Shown here: positions 26,038-35,929 of the stretch, one piece after another
Layout of the letters: each line of letters starts with the position of its first letter
How positions within the stretch are numbered: position 1 is the stretch's first letter
From: Pseudoroseicyclus aestuarii
GTDB lineage: Bacteria; Pseudomonadota; Alphaproteobacteria; Rhodobacterales; Rhodobacteraceae
Assembly (NCBI RefSeq): GCF_003217255.1
Contig: NZ_QJTE01000007.1
Location: 39,640-103,639 of the forward strand
Reading direction: 5' to 3'
DNA: 64,000 nt
The notes under the pieces: model-generated
Databases searched by the model: none
The model's input: only the letters and a program-made list of their open reading frames with translations
What the model was told of the DNA's origin: nothing
Translations under genes and position numbers: made by a program

Positions 26038-26625
26038 ATGAAGCTTTCGACCAAGGGGCGATATGCGATGGTGGCGCTGGCGGATCTGGCGCTCGCGCCC
26101 TCTGGCGGCCTCGTGACGCTGAGCGACGTGTCGCGGCGTCAGCGCATCTCGCTGGCCTACCTCGAACAGCTTTTCGTCAAGCTGCGGCGCGAGGGGCTGG
26201 TCGAATCGGTGCGCGGCCCCGGTGGCGGCTACCGGCTTGCGCGTCCGGCCGGAGAGATCCGCGTCTCGGACATCCTCTCTGCCGTCGATGAGACGGTGAA
26301 CGCGATGCACAAGGGCGCCGGCGCCACGGGGGGATCCTCTGGCAGCCGCGCGCAATCGGTCACCAACCGCCTGTGGGAGGGGCTGAGCGCGCATGTCTAC
26401 GTCTTCCTGCACCAGACCACGCTCGAGGATGTGACGGGCAACCGCGTGCTGCCCTGCCGGGCGATCCCCTCGCTTTTCGAAGTGGTGGACGAGGCCGAGG
26501 ACATGATGATCCCCGATGCCGTCTCCGGCGGCGTCGCAGGAGAGCCGATGCGCGCCGCCCTTGGCGACCGCGCCGACGAGGTGGCGCAGGACGTCGCCGA
26601 AGGCCTGGCGGGCAAATCCACGTGA
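26038..26625 (+). CDS. iscR: Rrf2-family Fe-S regulator IscR (single-cysteine type)
   Basis: A 195-residue Rrf2 regulator: winged helix with SLAYLEQLFVKLRREGLV and VRGPGGGYRLAR, then a dimerisation helix. The three-cysteine cluster of E. coli IscR (about positions 92-104) is replaced by AGATGGSSGSRAQ, and the only Cys in the protein is Cys140 (VLPCRA). A one-cysteine IscR has been described in Rhodobacter sphaeroides. It probably regulates its own operon. Its stop overlaps the next start (GTGA). Confidence 0.9.
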   Translation: MKLSTKGRYAMVALADLALAPSGGLVTLSDVSRRQRISLAYLEQLFVKLRREGLVESVRGPGGGYRLARPAGEIRVSDILSAVDETVNAMHKGAGATGGSSGSRAQSVTNRLWEGLSAHVYVFLHQTTLEDVTGNRVLPCRAIPSLFEVVDEAEDMMIPDAVSGGVAGEPMRAALGDRADEVAQDVAEGLAGKST

Positions 26626-27668
26626 CCCAGCGCGCCTACCTCGATCACAACGCCACCACGCCGCTGCGCCCCGAGGCGCGCGCGGCGATGGTCGAGGCGA
26701 TGGATGTCGCGGGCAACCCCTCTTCGGTGCATGCCGAGGGGCGGGCCGCCCGCGCGCTGGTCGAGAAGGCGCGCGCCGCCGTCGCTGAGGCGACGGGATG
26801 CGCCGCGGGCGACGTTGTCTTCGTCTCCGGCGCCTCCGAGGCCGCGGCGCTGCTGCTGGCGGGGCGGAGCCTGCAAGGCGCCGCGATTGAGCACGAGGCA
26901 GTCGGCGCCTGGACCGACGAGAGCCTGCCCGTCGACAGCGAGGGCCGCGTTGCCCTCGCCGATCCCGCGACAGCGACCCTGCAACTTGCCAATTCCGAGA
27001 CCGGCGTGATCCAGGACCTGCCCAGCGGGCTGGCCGTGTCGGACATCACGCAGGGCTTCGGGCGGCTGCCCTTCAGCTTCGATTGGTCCGGGGTGCAGGC
27101 GGCGTTCCTGTCCGCGCACAAGTTCGGCGGGCCCAAGGGGGTCGGCGCCGTGCTGCTGCAGCCCGGCACCGATCTGGCCGCCCGCATCCGCGGCGGCGGG
27201 CAGGAGATGGGCCGCCGCGCGGGGACCGAGAACCTGATCGGCATCGCCGGCATGGCCGCTGCCGCGACCGCGGCGCAGGCCGAGCTTGCGGATGGCGCTT
27301 GGGCCCGCGTCGAAATCCTGCGTGACCGGCTGGAAGAGGCCATTGCGAGCGCGGGGACGGGTCTTATCTATCCCGGTAGGGGCGCTGCCCGCCTGCCGAA
27401 CACGAGCTGCATCGCCGTGCCCGGCTGGAAGGGCGAGACGCAGGTGCTGCAGATGGATCTGGCGGGCTTCGCGGTCTCGGCCGGATCGGCCTGCTCCTCG
27501 GGCAAGCTGCGGCCCAGCAAGGTGCTGCGGGCCATGGGCCATGGCGAGGAGGTCGCGACGAGCGCGATCCGCGTCTCGCTCGGGCCCGAGACGACAGAAG
27601 ACGAGATCATGCGCTTTGCGGACAGATGGACCGCGGCGCTGAACAAGAGACGCGCCCGCGCGGCGTGA
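26622..27668 (+). CDS. Cysteine desulfurase (NifS/IscS class)
   Basis: A 348-residue PLP enzyme starting at GTG 26622. Key residues: His91 (IEHEAV), Asp141 and Gln144 (SDITQ), PLP Lys167 ([10 protein letters not shown]), and the persulfide Cys291 in [10 protein letters not shown], which is on a class I-type loop. It transfers cysteine sulfur, presumably to the SufBCD scaffold. A second, class II desulfurase (SufS) ends the operon, so two sulfur donors are co-encoded. Confidence 0.92.
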   Translation: MTQRAYLDHNATTPLRPEARAAMVEAMDVAGNPSSVHAEGRAARALVEKARAAVAEATGCAAGDVVFVSGASEAAALLLAGRSLQGAAIEHEAVGAWTDESLPVDSEGRVALADPATATLQLANSETGVIQDLPSGLAVSDITQGFGRLPFSFDWSGVQAAFLSAHKFGGPKGVGAVLLQPGTDLAARIRGGGQEMGRRAGTENLIGIAGMAAAATAAQAELADGAWARVEILRDRLEEAIASAGTGLIYPGRGAARLPNTSCIAVPGWKGETQVLQMDLAGFAVSAGSACSSGKLRPSKVLRAMGHGEEVATSAIRVSLGPETTEDEIMRFADRWTAALNKRRARAA

Positions 27669-27682
27669 GCAAGGAGACGCGA

Positions 27683-29254
27683 ATGGATACCCTCGATCCG
27701 ACGGACATGCCCGACGTGACGGACCGCGCCAAGGACGGCGTGGATCAGGACACGGTGGATGCCGTGGCCAAGCTCTCCGGCAAGTATAAGTACGGCTGGA
27801 ACACCGATATCGAGATGGACTACGCGCCCAAGGGCGTGAACGAGGACATCGTGCGCCTGATTTCCGAGCGGAACGGAGAGCCGGAGTGGATGACCGACTG
27901 GCGCATGCAGGCCTTCGCCCGCTGGAAAGAGCTGGAAAGCCCCGACTGGGCCATGCTCGACGTGCCCGGCATCGAATTCCAGGAGCAGTATTACTACGCC
28001 CGCCCCAAGAGCATGGCGGTCAAGCCGAAAAGCCTTGATGAGGTCGATCCCAAGCTTCTGGAGACCTACAAGAAGCTGGGCATCCCGCTGAAAGAGCAGA
28101 TGATCCTCGCCGGTGTCGAGGGCGCGGGCGAAGCCGTGCAGGACGCCGATACCGCGATGCAGGGTGACGGCGAGCGGCGCGTGGCCGTCGATGCCGTCTT
28201 CGACAGCGTCAGCGTCGGCACCACCTTCAAGGCGGAGCTGGCCAAGGCCGGCGTCATCTTCTGCTCGATCTCCGAGGCGATCCGCGAGCATCCCGAGCTG
28301 GTGAAGAAGTACCTCGGGTCGGTCGTGCCGCAGTCCGACAACTTCTTCGCGACGCTGAACTCGGCCGTCTTCTCCGACGGGTCCTTCGTCTATGTTCCGC
28401 CGGGCGTGCGCTGCCCGATGGAGCTGTCGACCTACTTCCGCATCAATGCCGAGAATACCGGCCAGTTCGAGCGGACGCTGATCATCGCCGACAAGGGCAG
28501 CTACGTCTCCTACCTCGAGGGTTGCACCGCGCCGCAGCGCGACGAGGCGCAGCTGCATGCCGCCGTGGTCGAGATCGTCGCGCTGGAAGATGCCGAGGTG
28601 AAGTATTCCACGGTCCAGAACTGGTATCCCGGCGACGAGAACGGCAAGGGCGGCATCTACAACTTCGTCACCAAGCGTGCCGATTGCCGCGGCGACCGCT
28701 CGAAAGTGATGTGGACGCAGGTCGAGACCGGCTCCGCCATCACCTGGAAGTATCCCAGCTGCATCCTGCGCGGCGACGAGAGCCAGGGCGAGTTCTACTC
28801 CATCGCCATCGCCAACAACATGCAGCAGGCCGATACCGGCACGAAGATGGTTCACCTGGGCAAGAACACGCGGTCCCGCATCGTCTCCAAGGGGATCAGC
28901 GCGGGCCGGGCGCAGAACACCTACCGCGGCCTTGTCTCTATGCACCCCAAGGCCAAGGACAGCCGGAACTACACGCAGTGCGACAGCCTGCTGATCGGCG
29001 ATCAATGCGGCGCCCACACGGTTCCCTACATCGAGGTCAAGAACAACTCGAGCCGGGTGGAGCATGAGGCGACGACCTCGAAGGTAGACGACGACCAGAT
29101 GTTCTACTGCCAGCAGCGGGGCCTGGGCGAGGAAGAGGCCGTGGCCCTGATCGTCAACGGCTTCTGCAAGGACGTCCTGCAGGCCCTGCCGATGGAATTC
29201 GCGATGGAGGCGCAGAGCCTGGTCGCGATCTCGCTGGAAGGGAGCGTCGGCTGA
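27683..29254 (+). CDS. sufB: Fe-S cluster assembly scaffold SufB
   Basis: A 523-residue member of the SufBD family, right-handed beta-helix core. Typical SufB segments are [29 protein letters not shown] and the C-terminal [21 protein letters not shown] containing the conserved Glu/Asp residues. It assembles Fe-S clusters with SufC and SufD in the cytoplasm. AAGGAGA precedes the ATG at 27683. It shares one base with the next gene (TGATG). Confidence 0.96.
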   Translation: MDTLDPTDMPDVTDRAKDGVDQDTVDAVAKLSGKYKYGWNTDIEMDYAPKGVNEDIVRLISERNGEPEWMTDWRMQAFARWKELESPDWAMLDVPGIEFQEQYYYARPKSMAVKPKSLDEVDPKLLETYKKLGIPLKEQMILAGVEGAGEAVQDADTAMQGDGERRVAVDAVFDSVSVGTTFKAELAKAGVIFCSISEAIREHPELVKKYLGSVVPQSDNFFATLNSAVFSDGSFVYVPPGVRCPMELSTYFRINAENTGQFERTLIIADKGSYVSYLEGCTAPQRDEAQLHAAVVEIVALEDAEVKYSTVQNWYPGDENGKGGIYNFVTKRADCRGDRSKVMWTQVETGSAITWKYPSCILRGDESQGEFYSIAIANNMQQADTGTKMVHLGKNTRSRIVSKGISAGRAQNTYRGLVSMHPKAKDSRNYTQCDSLLIGDQCGAHTVPYIEVKNNSSRVEHEATTSKVDDDQMFYCQQRGLGEEEAVALIVNGFCKDVLQALPMEFAMEAQSLVAISLEGSVG

Positions 29255-29607
29255 TGGGCCTGTTCGGCGGCAAGGACGGGCACGAGCTGCTCATCACCAC
29301 GACCCCCACAGTCGAGGGGCGGCCCGTTGCCGAATACATGGGCGTCGTGACCGGCGAGGCGATCCTGGGGGCGAATGTCTTTCGGGACTTCTTCGCCGGG
29401 ATCCGCGACATCGTCGGCGGCCGGTCCGGCGCCTACGAGCGCTCGCTGCGCGAGGCGCGGGAGACCGCCCTCAAGGAGATGGAGGACGAGGCCAAGGCAC
29501 GCGGCGCCGATGCCGTGATCGGCGTCGATCTCGACTACGAGGTGCTGGGACAGGACAGCGGCATGCTGATGGTCAGCGCCTCGGGCACCGCGGTGCGCCT
29601 GGGGTGA
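29254..29607 (+). CDS. YbjQ/UPF0145 family protein
   Basis: A 117-residue protein matching the YbjQ fold: [33 protein letters not shown], then [13 protein letters not shown] and [15 protein letters not shown]. Members form pentameric rings and are sometimes called heavy-metal-binding proteins on weak grounds. Here it is locked between sufB and the next gene by 1- and 4-nt overlaps, suggesting co-translation with the Suf proteins. Confidence 0.85.
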   Translation: MGLFGGKDGHELLITTTPTVEGRPVAEYMGVVTGEAILGANVFRDFFAGIRDIVGGRSGAYERSLREARETALKEMEDEAKARGADAVIGVDLDYEVLGQDSGMLMVSASGTAVRLG

Positions 29608-30221
29608 CGCAGGCCGCCGCCCCGGTCCGGCCCGACGCCCAGACGGCGCCTGAGCTGACGCTGCCTCCGCAAGAGGCGGCGGCGCTGCGGGCGGGCTACG
29701 AGGCGGCTGAGGTGATCCTAGAGTACGGCACCGGCGGGTCGACCCTCATGGCGGCACAGCTGCCGGGGCGGGCGGTCTTCGGGGTCGACAGCGACCCGGA
29801 CTGGATCGCGGGGCTGGAGGCCTGGTTCGGCGCCAACCCGTCCGAGGCCCGGGTCGTGCTGCACCACGGCGATATCGGCCCGGTGGCGCGCTGGGGCTAT
29901 CCCGCCGGCAGCCAGTCCTGGCGCCGGTTCCAGCGCTACCCGCTGGGGGTCTGGGACCGGGACGACTTCCGGCACCCCGACGTGGTGCTGATCGACGGCC
30001 GCTTTCGCGCGGCCTGCTACCTGACCGTGCTGTTCCGGATCACCCGGCCCGTCACGGTCTACTGGGACGATTACACGGATCGCCCCGGGTACCGCGAGGT
30101 AGAGCGGCTGTCGGCGCCCGTGGCGCTGCATGGCCGGATGGCAGAATTCAGGGCGGAGCCGACACCGGTCCCGCCCGAGGCGCTGGACTGGGTGATCGGC
30201 ACCTATGCCCGGCCGAACTGA
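29604..30221 (+). CDS. Class I methyltransferase-like protein between sufB and sufC
   Basis: A 205-residue protein starting at GTG 29604 with a GTGA overlap. [16 protein letters not shown] resembles the Gly-rich SAM motif [15 protein letters not shown] the acidic strand beta-2, and [16 protein letters not shown] the post-motif. It therefore looks like a Rossmann methyltransferase, but the substrate is unknown and no catalytic residue can be assigned. It lies 19 nt upstream of sufC. Confidence 0.65.
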   Translation: MTQAAAPVRPDAQTAPELTLPPQEAAALRAGYEAAEVILEYGTGGSTLMAAQLPGRAVFGVDSDPDWIAGLEAWFGANPSEARVVLHHGDIGPVARWGYPAGSQSWRRFQRYPLGVWDRDDFRHPDVVLIDGRFRAACYLTVLFRITRPVTVYWDDYTDRPGYREVERLSAPVALHGRMAEFRAEPTPVPPEALDWVIGTYARPN

Positions 30222-30240
30222 GATGAATGGAAGGACGACG

Positions 30241-30996
30241 ATGCTCGATATCAAGGACCTGAAGGTCAAGCTGGAAGAAGAGGACAAGCAGATCCTCAAG
30301 GGTGTGGATCTGTCGGTCGAGGACGGCCAGGTCGCGGCGATCATGGGGCCCAACGGCTCCGGCAAGTCGACGCTGTCCTACGTTCTCTCGGGCCGCGAGG
30401 GCTACGAGGTGACGGGCGGCGAGGCCTCGCTGCAGGGGCAGGACCTGCTGGACATGGACCCCGAGGAGCGTGCCGCCGCCGGCCTGTTCCTGGCGTTCCA
30501 GTACCCGGTCGAGATCCCGGGCGTCGGCAATCAGGTCTTCCTGCGCACCGCGCTGAACGCGCAGCGCAAGGCCCGCGGTGAAGAGGAACTCTCGGCGACC
30601 GACTTCCTGCGCGTCGTGCGCGAGAAGGCCAAGACGCTGAACATCGACGCCGAGATGCTGAAGCGTCCCGTCAACGTCGGCTTCTCCGGCGGCGAGAAGA
30701 AGCGTAACGAGATCCTGCAGATGGCGGTTCTCGAGCCGAAGATGTGCATCCTCGACGAGACCGACTCCGGCCTAGACGTCGACGCGATGAAGCTGGTGTC
30801 GCAGGGCGTGAACGCGCTGCGCGACGCGGGTCGCAGCTTCCTCGTGATCACGCACTACCAGCGCCTGCTGGACCACATCGTGCCCGACGTCGTGCACATC
30901 ATGGCCGATGGCCGGATCGTGAAGTCCGGCGGCCCCGAGCTGGCGCTCGAGGTCGAGAAGAACGGCTATTCCGACATTCTGTCCGAGGTGCGCTGA
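30241..30996 (+). CDS. sufC: Fe-S assembly ATPase SufC
   Basis: A 251-residue ABC ATPase of the soluble SufC type. Walker A is GPNGSGKST (about 37-45), the SufC-specific signature is FSGGEKKRNE, and Walker B is CILDETDSGLD. It energises the SufBCD scaffold and has no transport role. ATG 30241 follows an AAGGACG sequence. It shares one base with sufD (TGATG). Confidence 0.97.
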   Translation: MLDIKDLKVKLEEEDKQILKGVDLSVEDGQVAAIMGPNGSGKSTLSYVLSGREGYEVTGGEASLQGQDLLDMDPEERAAAGLFLAFQYPVEIPGVGNQVFLRTALNAQRKARGEEELSATDFLRVVREKAKTLNIDAEMLKRPVNVGFSGGEKKRNEILQMAVLEPKMCILDETDSGLDVDAMKLVSQGVNALRDAGRSFLVITHYQRLLDHIVPDVVHIMADGRIVKSGGPELALEVEKNGYSDILSEVR

Positions 30997-32297
30997 TGGT
31001 TCTTCCCGTTCGCAAGACACGCAAGACCGACGTCAAGGCCGAGGCGACCGAAGCGCGCCTCGCGCCGCTGACGCTGCCCGAGGGCGGGTCCTGGTCGCAG
31101 GGCGCGCGCAAATCCGCGCTCGAGCGGCTGCGCGAGATGCAGCTGCCCGGCGCCCGTGACGAGTACTGGCGCTTTACCAAGCCCGGCCCGCTGCTGGAGC
31201 CGCAGGTGTCGGCCCTCCCGCTCGAAGAGCAGGATCCCGTCTTCGACGGCGTGGAGGCCGCGCGGATCGTCTTCACTGATGGCCGTTTCGATGCCGAGGC
31301 CTCCGACACGGATGCGCTCGAGGGGGTCGAGATCGAGCGTCTCGCCACCGCCGCCGGGGCCGACATCCACTGGGTCCGCGACCTTTACGGCGTGCTCGAA
31401 GCGAAGGATCAGGCGCGGGTCGAGCGCCCCTTTGCCGCGCTGAACACCGCCTTCGCCGCCGACGGCGTGGTGATCCGCGTGACCGGCCGCGCGCCGCGCC
31501 CCGTGCACCTCGTCTACCGGCGCGAGGCCGAGGCCGCCGACGTGATGCTGCATCACATCGTGAAGGTCGAAGAGGGGGCCGAGATGACCCTGCTCGAGAC
31601 CGGGACGGGTGCCGCGCGCATCAACACGGTGCTCGAGGTCGATGTCGCCAAGGGCGCGACCTTCCACCACGTCCGCAGCCAAGGGCGCGAGCATGACCGG
31701 CTGGTCAACACGCATGTCTATGCCCGCGTCGCCGAAGAGGGGGTCTTCAAGACCTTCACCTGCGCGCTCAATGGCCGGCTGACCCGCAACGAGGTCATGG
31801 TCGACATGGCAGGCGACGACGCTGTGGCGCATATCGCCTCGGCCTGCCTCGGCGACGGCAAGGGGTTCCACGACGACGACACCGTCTTCGTCACCCACGG
31901 TGCCGAGCGCGGCGAAAGCCGTCAGGTCATCAAGAAGGTCCTGCGCAATGCCGCCACCGGCGTGTTCCAGGGCAAGATCCTGGTCCAGCCCGGCGCGCAG
32001 AAGACCGACGGCTACCAGATCAGCCAGTCCTTGCTGCTGGACGAGGACGCCCAGTTCCTCGCCAAGCCCGAGCTCGAGATCTACGCCGACGACGTGCAGT
32101 GCAGCCACGGCAGCACCTCGGGCGCGATCGACGAAGAGGGGCTGTTCTACCTGCGCTCGCGCGGGGTGCCGCATGACCGCGCGGTCGAGCTTCTGGTGCT
32201 GGCCTTCGTGGCCGAGGCGCTGGACGAGATCGACGACAGCGATCTGGCAAGTCGCCTGCGCGACCGGCTGGACGGCTGGCTCTCGCGCCGCCGCTGA
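30996..32297 (+). CDS. sufD: Fe-S assembly protein SufD
   Basis: A 433-residue paralogue of SufB. The N-terminal helical domain contains DEYWRFTKP, the beta-helix middle follows, and the C-terminal family block includes CSHGSTSGAIDEEGLFYLRSRG with the conserved His. It forms the SufB-SufC2-SufD scaffold. Its stop overlaps the next start by one base. Confidence 0.95.
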   Translation: MVLPVRKTRKTDVKAEATEARLAPLTLPEGGSWSQGARKSALERLREMQLPGARDEYWRFTKPGPLLEPQVSALPLEEQDPVFDGVEAARIVFTDGRFDAEASDTDALEGVEIERLATAAGADIHWVRDLYGVLEAKDQARVERPFAALNTAFAADGVVIRVTGRAPRPVHLVYRREAEAADVMLHHIVKVEEGAEMTLLETGTGAARINTVLEVDVAKGATFHHVRSQGREHDRLVNTHVYARVAEEGVFKTFTCALNGRLTRNEVMVDMAGDDAVAHIASACLGDGKGFHDDDTVFVTHGAERGESRQVIKKVLRNAATGVFQGKILVQPGAQKTDGYQISQSLLLDEDAQFLAKPELEIYADDVQCSHGSTSGAIDEEGLFYLRSRGVPHDRAVELLVLAFVAEALDEIDDSDLASRLRDRLDGWLSRRR

Positions 32298-32791
32298 TGG
32301 CCGTGACGGCCGATATCGCCCGCACCTGGCGGCGGCCCGGACAGGTCCTGTCCGGGCTGCTGGGGCAGGGCGCGCGCGAGGATCGGGCGCTGATGTACCT
32401 GATGACCGGCTGCGCGCTGGTCTTCGTCGCGCAATGGCCGCGCCTTGCCCGCGTAGCCGCGCTGACGGAGGTGGGGCTGGACCGGCTGATCGGCTACGAG
32501 GTCCTCGCCTGGCTCTTCGTTTGGCCGCTCGCCTTCTACGTCCTGGCCGGGGCGCTCTGGGCGCTGCTGCGGCTTGTCCGTCTGCGGATCAGCGCCTTTG
32601 CCGTGCGGCTGGCGCTGTTCTGGGGCTGGCTCGCCGCGACGCCGGCGGCGCTGCTTTACGGGCTGCAGGTCGGGCTCAACGGCTACGGCCCGGGGGCGCA
32701 TGTGCTGGGCCTTCTGTGGCTGGGCGCCGTGCTGCTGTTCTGGGGCGCCGGTCTCGGGGCCGCGCTGCGCGCCCGCCCGGCGCAGGGATAG
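32297..32791 (+). CDS. Small integral membrane protein (YIP1-like)
   Basis: A 164-residue protein with four hydrophobic helices (about 32-50, 66-92, 100-122, 133-155). The character is that of short bacterial Yip1-domain proteins, but the match is loose. It sits directly between sufD and another membrane gene by TGATG coupling, so it belongs to the suf transcript. Its function is unknown. Confidence 0.65.
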   Translation: MAVTADIARTWRRPGQVLSGLLGQGAREDRALMYLMTGCALVFVAQWPRLARVAALTEVGLDRLIGYEVLAWLFVWPLAFYVLAGALWALLRLVRLRISAFAVRLALFWGWLAATPAALLYGLQVGLNGYGPGAHVLGLLWLGAVLLFWGAGLGAALRARPAQG

Positions 32792-32795
32792 CACC

Positions 32796-33407
32796 ATGGC
32801 GCTGGGCGATCTTCTGTCGCTGACGCTGCGCGCCCCGCGCGAGGCCGGGGACCGGCTGCTGGCGCTGGACCTGCCGCTGGGCACCGTGATTCAGGCCATG
32901 GTCCTCGTCTGCTGCCTGTCGGTGCTGCTGACGGCGGCAGGGCAGGGCATGGCCCCGGCGGTCGAGGTGATGCCCGGCACCTTCACCGTCTCGCCCTTCG
33001 GCTATGCCGGGCTTCTGGGCGGGGCGCTGCTGCTGCTCTCGGGGGCGCTGGTGCTGGCCGGGCGCGTGCTGGGCGGGCAGGGGACCTTTCAACAGGCACT
33101 GGCGCTTGTCGTCTGGCTGGAGTTCCTCGCCGCCCTGTCGCGGCTGGCGCAGGCGCTGCTCTTGCCGATCTCGATCCAACTGGCCGGACTTGCCGGGCTG
33201 GCCGCCATCTTCTGGCTGCTCTGGTGCCTCGTGGCCTTCACCGGCGCGCTGCACCGCTTCGACACGCCCCTGCGCGCCTTCGGCACGGCGGCGCTGGCGG
33301 TGCTGGGCCTCGGCCTCGTGCTGGGGCTGGCCCTCTCGGTCGCCGGCGTCGGGCCCGAGGCCATGGCCGGCGCCCATGCTCACGCTCAAGGAACACACCA
33401 TGTTTGA
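32796..33407 (+). CDS. YIP1 family membrane protein
   Basis: A 203-residue protein with about five membrane helices. The N-terminal LLSLTLRAPREAGDRLLAL amphipathic segment is typical of bacterial Yip1-domain proteins, and the C-terminus is His-rich (AHAHAQGTHHV), possibly metal binding. Its end overlaps the sufS start by 8 nt. Two membrane genes inside a suf operon are a recurring but unexplained arrangement in this order. Confidence 0.75.
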   Translation: MALGDLLSLTLRAPREAGDRLLALDLPLGTVIQAMVLVCCLSVLLTAAGQGMAPAVEVMPGTFTVSPFGYAGLLGGALLLLSGALVLAGRVLGGQGTFQQALALVVWLEFLAALSRLAQALLLPISIQLAGLAGLAAIFWLLWCLVAFTGALHRFDTPLRAFGTAALAVLGLGLVLGLALSVAGVGPEAMAGAHAHAQGTHHV

Positions 33408-34617
33408 TGTCGCCGCGATCCGCGACCAGTTCCCGATCCTCAAGCGCGAGGTGAACGGCACCCCGCTGGTCTACCTCGACAACGGCGCATCGGCGCAGAA
33501 GCCGCAGGTGGTGCTGGACCGGATCATGCAGGCCTACGGGCAGGACTACGCCAACGTCCACCGCGGGCTGCATACCCTCTCGACCCTCTCGACCGAGGCC
33601 TACGAGGGCGTGCGCGGCAAGGTCGCGCGGTTCCTGAACGCCCCCTCGGAGGAGGAGATCGTTCTCAATTCCGGCACCACAGAGGCGATGAACATGGTCG
33701 CCTACAGCTGGGCCGCGCCGCGGCTTCAGCCCGGCGACGAGATCGTTCTCAGCGTGCTCGAGCATCACGCCAACATCGTCCCCTGGCACCTTTTGCGCGA
33801 ACGGCAGGGGGTGGTACTGAAATGGGTCGATTGCGCGCCCGACGGGAGCCTCGACCCGCAGGCCGTCATCGACGCCATCGGCCCGAAGACGAAGCTGGTC
33901 GCCGTGACGCATCTGTCGAACGTCACCGGCACGGTGGTCGACGTCGCCGCGATCAGCCGCGGCGCCCGCGAGAAGGGCGTGCCTGTGCTGGTCGACGGAA
34001 GCCAGGGCGCGGTGCACATGGCCGTCGACGTCCAGGCGCTGGGCTGCGATTTCTACGCCGTCACGGGCCACAAGCTCTACGGTCCCTCCGGTTCGGGCGC
34101 GATCTGGATCGCCAAGGAGCGGCTGGCCGAGATGCGCCCCTTCATGGGCGGCGGCGACATGATCGACACGGTGACCCGCGATGCCGTGACCTATGCGCCG
34201 ACGCCGATGATGCTCGAGGCCGGGACCCCCGGCATCGTCTCGACCATCGGGTTCGGCACCGCGCTCGACTGGATGATGGACATCGGGATGGACAAGATCG
34301 CCGCCCACGAGGCCGGCCTGCGCGACTACGCGGCCGAGCGGTTGGGCGGTCTGAACTGGCTGCAGCTTCAGGGGACCGCACCGGGCAAGGCCGCGATCTT
34401 CAGCTTCACCATGGCCGGCGCCCATGCGCATGACATCTCGACCGTGCTCGACCGCAAGGGCATCGCCGTGCGCGCCGGCACCCATTGCGCGATGCCGCTG
34501 ATGGAGCATCTGGGCGTCGGCGCCACCTGCCGCGCCAGCTTCGGCGTCTACAACACCGTCGAGGAGGTCGACCGCCTCGTCGAGGGGCTGGAGCTGTGCC
34601 AGGATCTCTTCGGCTGA
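33400..34617 (+). CDS. sufS: Cysteine desulfurase SufS
   Basis: A 405-residue class II desulfurase. ANVHRGLHTLS and EHHANIVPW bind PLP, the Schiff-base Lys is in TGHKLYGPSG, and the persulfide Cys lies on the short loop RAGTHCAMP. It donates sulfur, normally to SufE or SufU, neither of which is seen here. It closes the visible suf operon; sufA- or sufT-like genes do not follow, and a tRNA gene comes next. Confidence 0.96.
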   Translation: MFDVAAIRDQFPILKREVNGTPLVYLDNGASAQKPQVVLDRIMQAYGQDYANVHRGLHTLSTLSTEAYEGVRGKVARFLNAPSEEEIVLNSGTTEAMNMVAYSWAAPRLQPGDEIVLSVLEHHANIVPWHLLRERQGVVLKWVDCAPDGSLDPQAVIDAIGPKTKLVAVTHLSNVTGTVVDVAAISRGAREKGVPVLVDGSQGAVHMAVDVQALGCDFYAVTGHKLYGPSGSGAIWIAKERLAEMRPFMGGGDMIDTVTRDAVTYAPTPMMLEAGTPGIVSTIGFGTALDWMMDIGMDKIAAHEAGLRDYAAERLGGLNWLQLQGTAPGKAAIFSFTMAGAHAHDISTVLDRKGIAVRAGTHCAMPLMEHLGVGATCRASFGVYNTVEEVDRLVEGLELCQDLFG

Positions 34618-34684
34618 CGCCGCGCCCGCCGCGCCACATTCGATTTGCGCCCGCCTTTGCCGCGCGCTATAGGCGGCGCAAGGC

Positions 34685-34761
<77 letters not shown>

Positions 34762-34825
34762 ATAATTGCTAGATCTTCGGGGTCTCGCGATTTTTTCTCG
34801 GTCCCGTTTCGGTGCTGAAACTCCC

Positions 34826-35929
34826 TTAAGATCGCCTGTTCATGGCCTGCACGGCCGTCTCCATGTGTTGCGCGGAGTGGTGACCGTAGACTCGCTCGAT
34901 CGTGGCGATGCTGGTGGAGAAGTAGCCAGCCGCGTCCCAGGTACTGGCCCCTCTCTGTAGTGCCCATGTAATCGCGGTGTGCTTCAGCACATGCGGTGTG
35001 ATGCCGCTAAGATCGATTCGAATGCCGCTCTCGGCGGCAAGCTCACCTGCTAGCTCGACTGCGCGCTCCCAGCCCTTTCGGATGTCGCTGACCATGCCTC
35101 GGACGGTCTCGCCCTTCCTTTCAACCCGCCGCTCCACGACATAGCGGCGCCCATTCGCAGCCTGCCGGCGCAGGTGCGCCAGATAGCGGTCTGGAAGGCG
35201 GGCCGGCCTCTGCCGCTTCGCCGTCTCTCGCTTGCCCTGCGGGCGACGGTAGAGGATTCCGTTGACGGTATCGACATAGCCCCCGCTGATGCTGGGCGTG
35301 TCTATGTGCATCGCGAGGATCGTCGCCTTCCTCGAGCCTGTGTAGAGGCCGTGCAGGATGAAGTCCTGCAGGTGCCGGCCGTCACGGTTCAGCGCCCGTG
35401 CTCCCCGCAACAGCCAAGCTGCTTCTTGCCGCGTCAGCCACCGCTCCCGGCCGTCCGGCTTTGCCGGCAGCGTCACCTTTGGTGCACCACCGACCAGCAC
35501 GCCCTCTCGGGCGCAGTAGTTCAACGCCGCCTGCAAGGTGCCCAGCTCGCGCCGGATCGTGCCATCGCTGACGCCGCGCTGCGCCGCGTACCGGCGGCAG
35601 GTGGCCCCTGTCACGCTCGAAGCGGACAACTCGCCCCAGAAGGGGATCAGCGCCTGCATCGAGTAGAAGACCCGATCCGATGCTGCGATGTGGGGCGCGT
35701 GCTCTTCCGCGTAAATGGCGAGCGCGTGCGCTAGCTTCAGCTCCTCTGGCCGGGTCGGACCAACTGGACGGAGCTTCCGGTCGAGATATTGCGCGAGGGC
35801 TTCTTCAGCCTCGCGGCGCTCTGCAGAGCCAGTACTGATGCGGTTGGTGCCGTCTCTGATTTCCCAGACGGACGCTCCACCGGCGCGGGCGCGCCAGTAG
35901 AGGCGGGGGCCCTTGGCTCTACGCGGCAT
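34826..35929 (-). CDS. Tyrosine site-specific integrase
   Basis: A 367-residue integrase. The N-terminal arm and core-binding regions cover about 1-160. The catalytic Arg lies in LYTGSRKATIL, the HxxK/R box is HVLKHTAITW, and the nucleophile Tyr lies in ERVYGHHS. The variant HVLKH box and YGHH ending are typical of a large alphaproteobacterial prophage/island integrase group, so it is probably active. It points towards the tRNA and overlaps the excisionase-like gene by 193 nt in another frame. Confidence 0.93.
   Translation of the reverse strand: MPRRAKGPRLYWRARAGGASVWEIRDGTNRISTGSAERREAEEALAQYLDRKLRPVGPTRPEELKLAHALAIYAEEHAPHIAASDRVFYSMQALIPFWGELSASSVTGATCRRYAAQRGVSDGTIRRELGTLQAALNYCAREGVLVGGAPKVTLPAKPDGRERWLTRQEAAWLLRGARALNRDGRHLQDFILHGLYTGSRKATILAMHIDTPSISGGYVDTVNGILYRRPQGKRETAKRQRPARLPDRYLAHLRRQAANGRRYVVERRVERKGETVRGMVSDIRKGWERAVELAGELAAESGIRIDLSGITPHVLKHTAITWALQRGASTWDAAGYFSTSIATIERVYGHHSAQHMETAVQAMNRRS

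Noticed and set aside
33238..34509. 423-codon minus-strand frame opposite sufS
   Set aside because: Antisense shadow of a conserved enzyme; no protein-like features.
35481..35489. GGTGCACCA resembling the tRNA 3' end, considered as attR
   Set aside because: Only nine partly palindromic bases match and it lies inside the integrase gene; too short for an attachment core.
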